A stretch of 64,000 nucleotides of DNA from Eupeodes corollae (Eukaryota; Arthropoda; Insecta; Diptera; Syrphidae): contig NC_079149.1 of NCBI RefSeq assembly GCF_945859685.1, positions 9,459,118-9,523,117 of the forward strand. The letters are read 5' to 3'. The translations under genes were made by a program, and so were the position numbers. Shown piece by piece: positions 62,380-64,000 of this stretch. The number at the start of each line of letters is the position of its first letter. Position 1 is the first letter of the stretch. The notes under the pieces were generated by a model. It was not told the origin of the DNA. It saw only the letters and a list, made by a program, of their open reading frames with translations, and ran no database searches.

Positions 62380-63900
62380 GCTGGGATGCGTCACACTGAT
62401 AATGATGATAATGATTTGGAGGCACTTTATCAAACGTGTCTGCAGATGAAGTGTTCAATTACTTTGAAAGAAAATGTATTTTAACGTAAGAACAGCTTTT
62501 GGTTTCGGGAAGCTTTTATTTTAAGGAAGAATAAGATATTAAAATAAGGAACTTAAATAAATATTCCTAAGAAAATAATTAAATTGTATGCTCTAAAATC
62601 CTTGTGTTTTATTTTAATGGTTGATTTATTTCTTCAGGTATATAACAGGTGCATTTAGAAGACAATAAGCAGCGAAAGAACTTCACATTGCGAAAATATT
62701 TCTGGACAGAATCTATATACTCTTGTAAACAAATATTTGATCTTGAAGAAGCAGGTTTCATTCTGTATTCTTGTGCATCGGGCTTATCAACATATTGTGC
62801 ATCTAAAGCAATGTTCCTGCTTATTGATTCGAGAAAGCTTTCGATAGTTTGTATAAAAATTTCTTTCCAGAATTTATTATTATTAAAATGATGTACACAC
62901 TCATGCGATAAAAGCTTTTAGAGCCTATTGAATAAAGTAGAAAAAAAGCTGGGATGCGACCCACACTGATAACTTCCCATATCATCTATCGATTTGTCTT
63001 GCTTAAAAGATTTGTAAGTTTTCGTGATGGGTTAAAAACGTTGTCAGTTGAATTATTCTTACAGAATTTAAAATTACCAACAATATTTTTTTATATAAAC
63101 TATCTAGTTTTGTTAAATAGATTTTTAGTCGAAAACAAATTTTAGTATTATTTCTTAAATTATTTCAAATTAAATGAATGATATTAATTTGAAAAATATC
63201 AAGAACTGAACATCAATTTTTATTAAATTTGCGTACTATTTTTCGTAAATTTTATTTTTTTTTTATTGAAAAACGGACTGATAGATTTTATTAGATTTTT
63301 AGTAAAATTAAAAAAGTTTGGAGGAAATATTTTTAATTTTTGAAAAGCTATTTGAGTCGAAAGTATATTTTATGAAGTTTTAGGATTAAGTTTTACGTTT
63401 TTATTTTTTGTAAAAAAACTGTCTATTAGATTTCTCTCAAAATTTTACTAAATGTTGATAACAATATTTTTAAATTAAGATAAAAGAAGTTTAATGCCAA
63501 TAACTCAAAGTTTTGATAAGATATTTGAGTCGAAAATCAATTTTTACGAACTTACATAATTTTTTGTTTAGGATTTTTTTTTTTAAATTGTCAATTCGAC
63601 TTTCCTCAAAATTCTTCCGAATATTAAAAAAAAATTTTTTTTTATAAAACAAAATAAGTTTGAAGCCAAAGTGTCAAGTTTTGAAAACATATTTGAGTCG
63701 AAATTCAATTTTTATCAACTGTAAGTTTTTTTTTTGGTTTTTATTTTGTATAAAAAAAATTGTCAATTTGTTTTTTCTCAAAATTTTCCCAGATGTTTAA
63801 AACGTAATTTTTTTGCACAAAATTATTTTGGAGATGAAATCATTTTTGTTCGTAAAATGTTCGAGGTGACATTTTTTTGATTTATAAAGAAACCTTAATT
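62380..63900 (+). repeat. Repeat block with about 170-bp tandem units
   Basis: GGCTGGGATGCG occurs at 62380 and CTGGGATGCGACCCACACTG at about 62948. From about 63118 the phrase TTTGAGTCGAAA.TCAATTTTTA recurs at 63351, 63524 and 63692 (spacing 173 and 168). Each is followed by a T-rich stretch and CTGTCTATT or TTGTCAATT, then TCTCAAAATTTT. The family is shared with 49720-50260 in inverse orientation. Confidence 0.7.
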
Positions 63901-64000
63901 GGATTTTTTCAAAAAATATACTCTTTTACTATCACGTTACAATATACAGAGTGTGCCGTAGAAACTTAAGTTATTGTTTTAATTTTTTTTTATTTGAGAA

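Overview
The window is AT-rich, intron-containing, transposon-littered eukaryotic DNA with GT-AG introns, insect-style splice sites and a fly Polycomb-group gene. It most likely comes from a higher (brachyceran) fly with a genome roomier than Drosophila. Only one gene is convincingly protein-coding: a Su(z)2-type PCGF protein on the minus strand between 3919 and about 9461. Its five coding exons join in frame into 1655 codons plus stop. They encode a C3HC4 RING finger, a RAWUL ubiquitin-like domain and a very long disordered Ser/Pro/Lys-rich tail. This architecture belongs to Psc/Su(z)2 subunits of Polycomb repressive complex 1, which compact chromatin.

Layout. 1-3918: 3' flank of the gene, with a degraded dispersed repeat (about 640-930) and a GC-rich island (about 1680-2250) holding several PHO/YY1-type ATGGC cores, a possible Polycomb response element. 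3919-9461: Su(z)2. 9462-12700: upstream or first-intron DNA, with a 193-bp tandem duplication and a GC-rich promoter-like island. 12700-24130: mobile-element territory with a 465-bp TIR element, three decayed plus-strand non-LTR retrotransposon fragments, a 180-bp foldback element, a SINE and a degenerate tandem array. 24130-33340: mostly unassigned AT-rich DNA, with a 62-67-bp minisatellite built on a CGATAA motif. 33345-35935: one retrotransposon fragment nested in another, with a 13-bp target-site duplication. 37600-40500: decayed AT-rich coding-like sequence of unknown origin, interrupted by a SINE and LINE pieces. 41800-44850: a second promoter-like island. 44850-64000: SINE copies, a possible piggyBac remnant, a CR1/Jockey-like RT pseudogene, several inverted dispersed repeats, a third promoter-like island (57100-58450), two TIR elements and a tandem array.

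The most informative structural observations are these: a tRNA-headed SINE family (six copies) whose 3' tail matches the 3' end of a LINE fragment in the same window; the nested LINE with its duplication; the coding-like relic at 37.6-40.5 kb; a perfect splice donor 7 nt after the Su(z)2 stop; and promoter or Polycomb-response-like islands spread through a 50-kb non-coding flank. Psc and Su(z)2 are neighbours in Drosophila; no second PCGF gene is visible here, so a Psc partner would lie outside the window. All family names come from reading motifs and recall, not from database searches.
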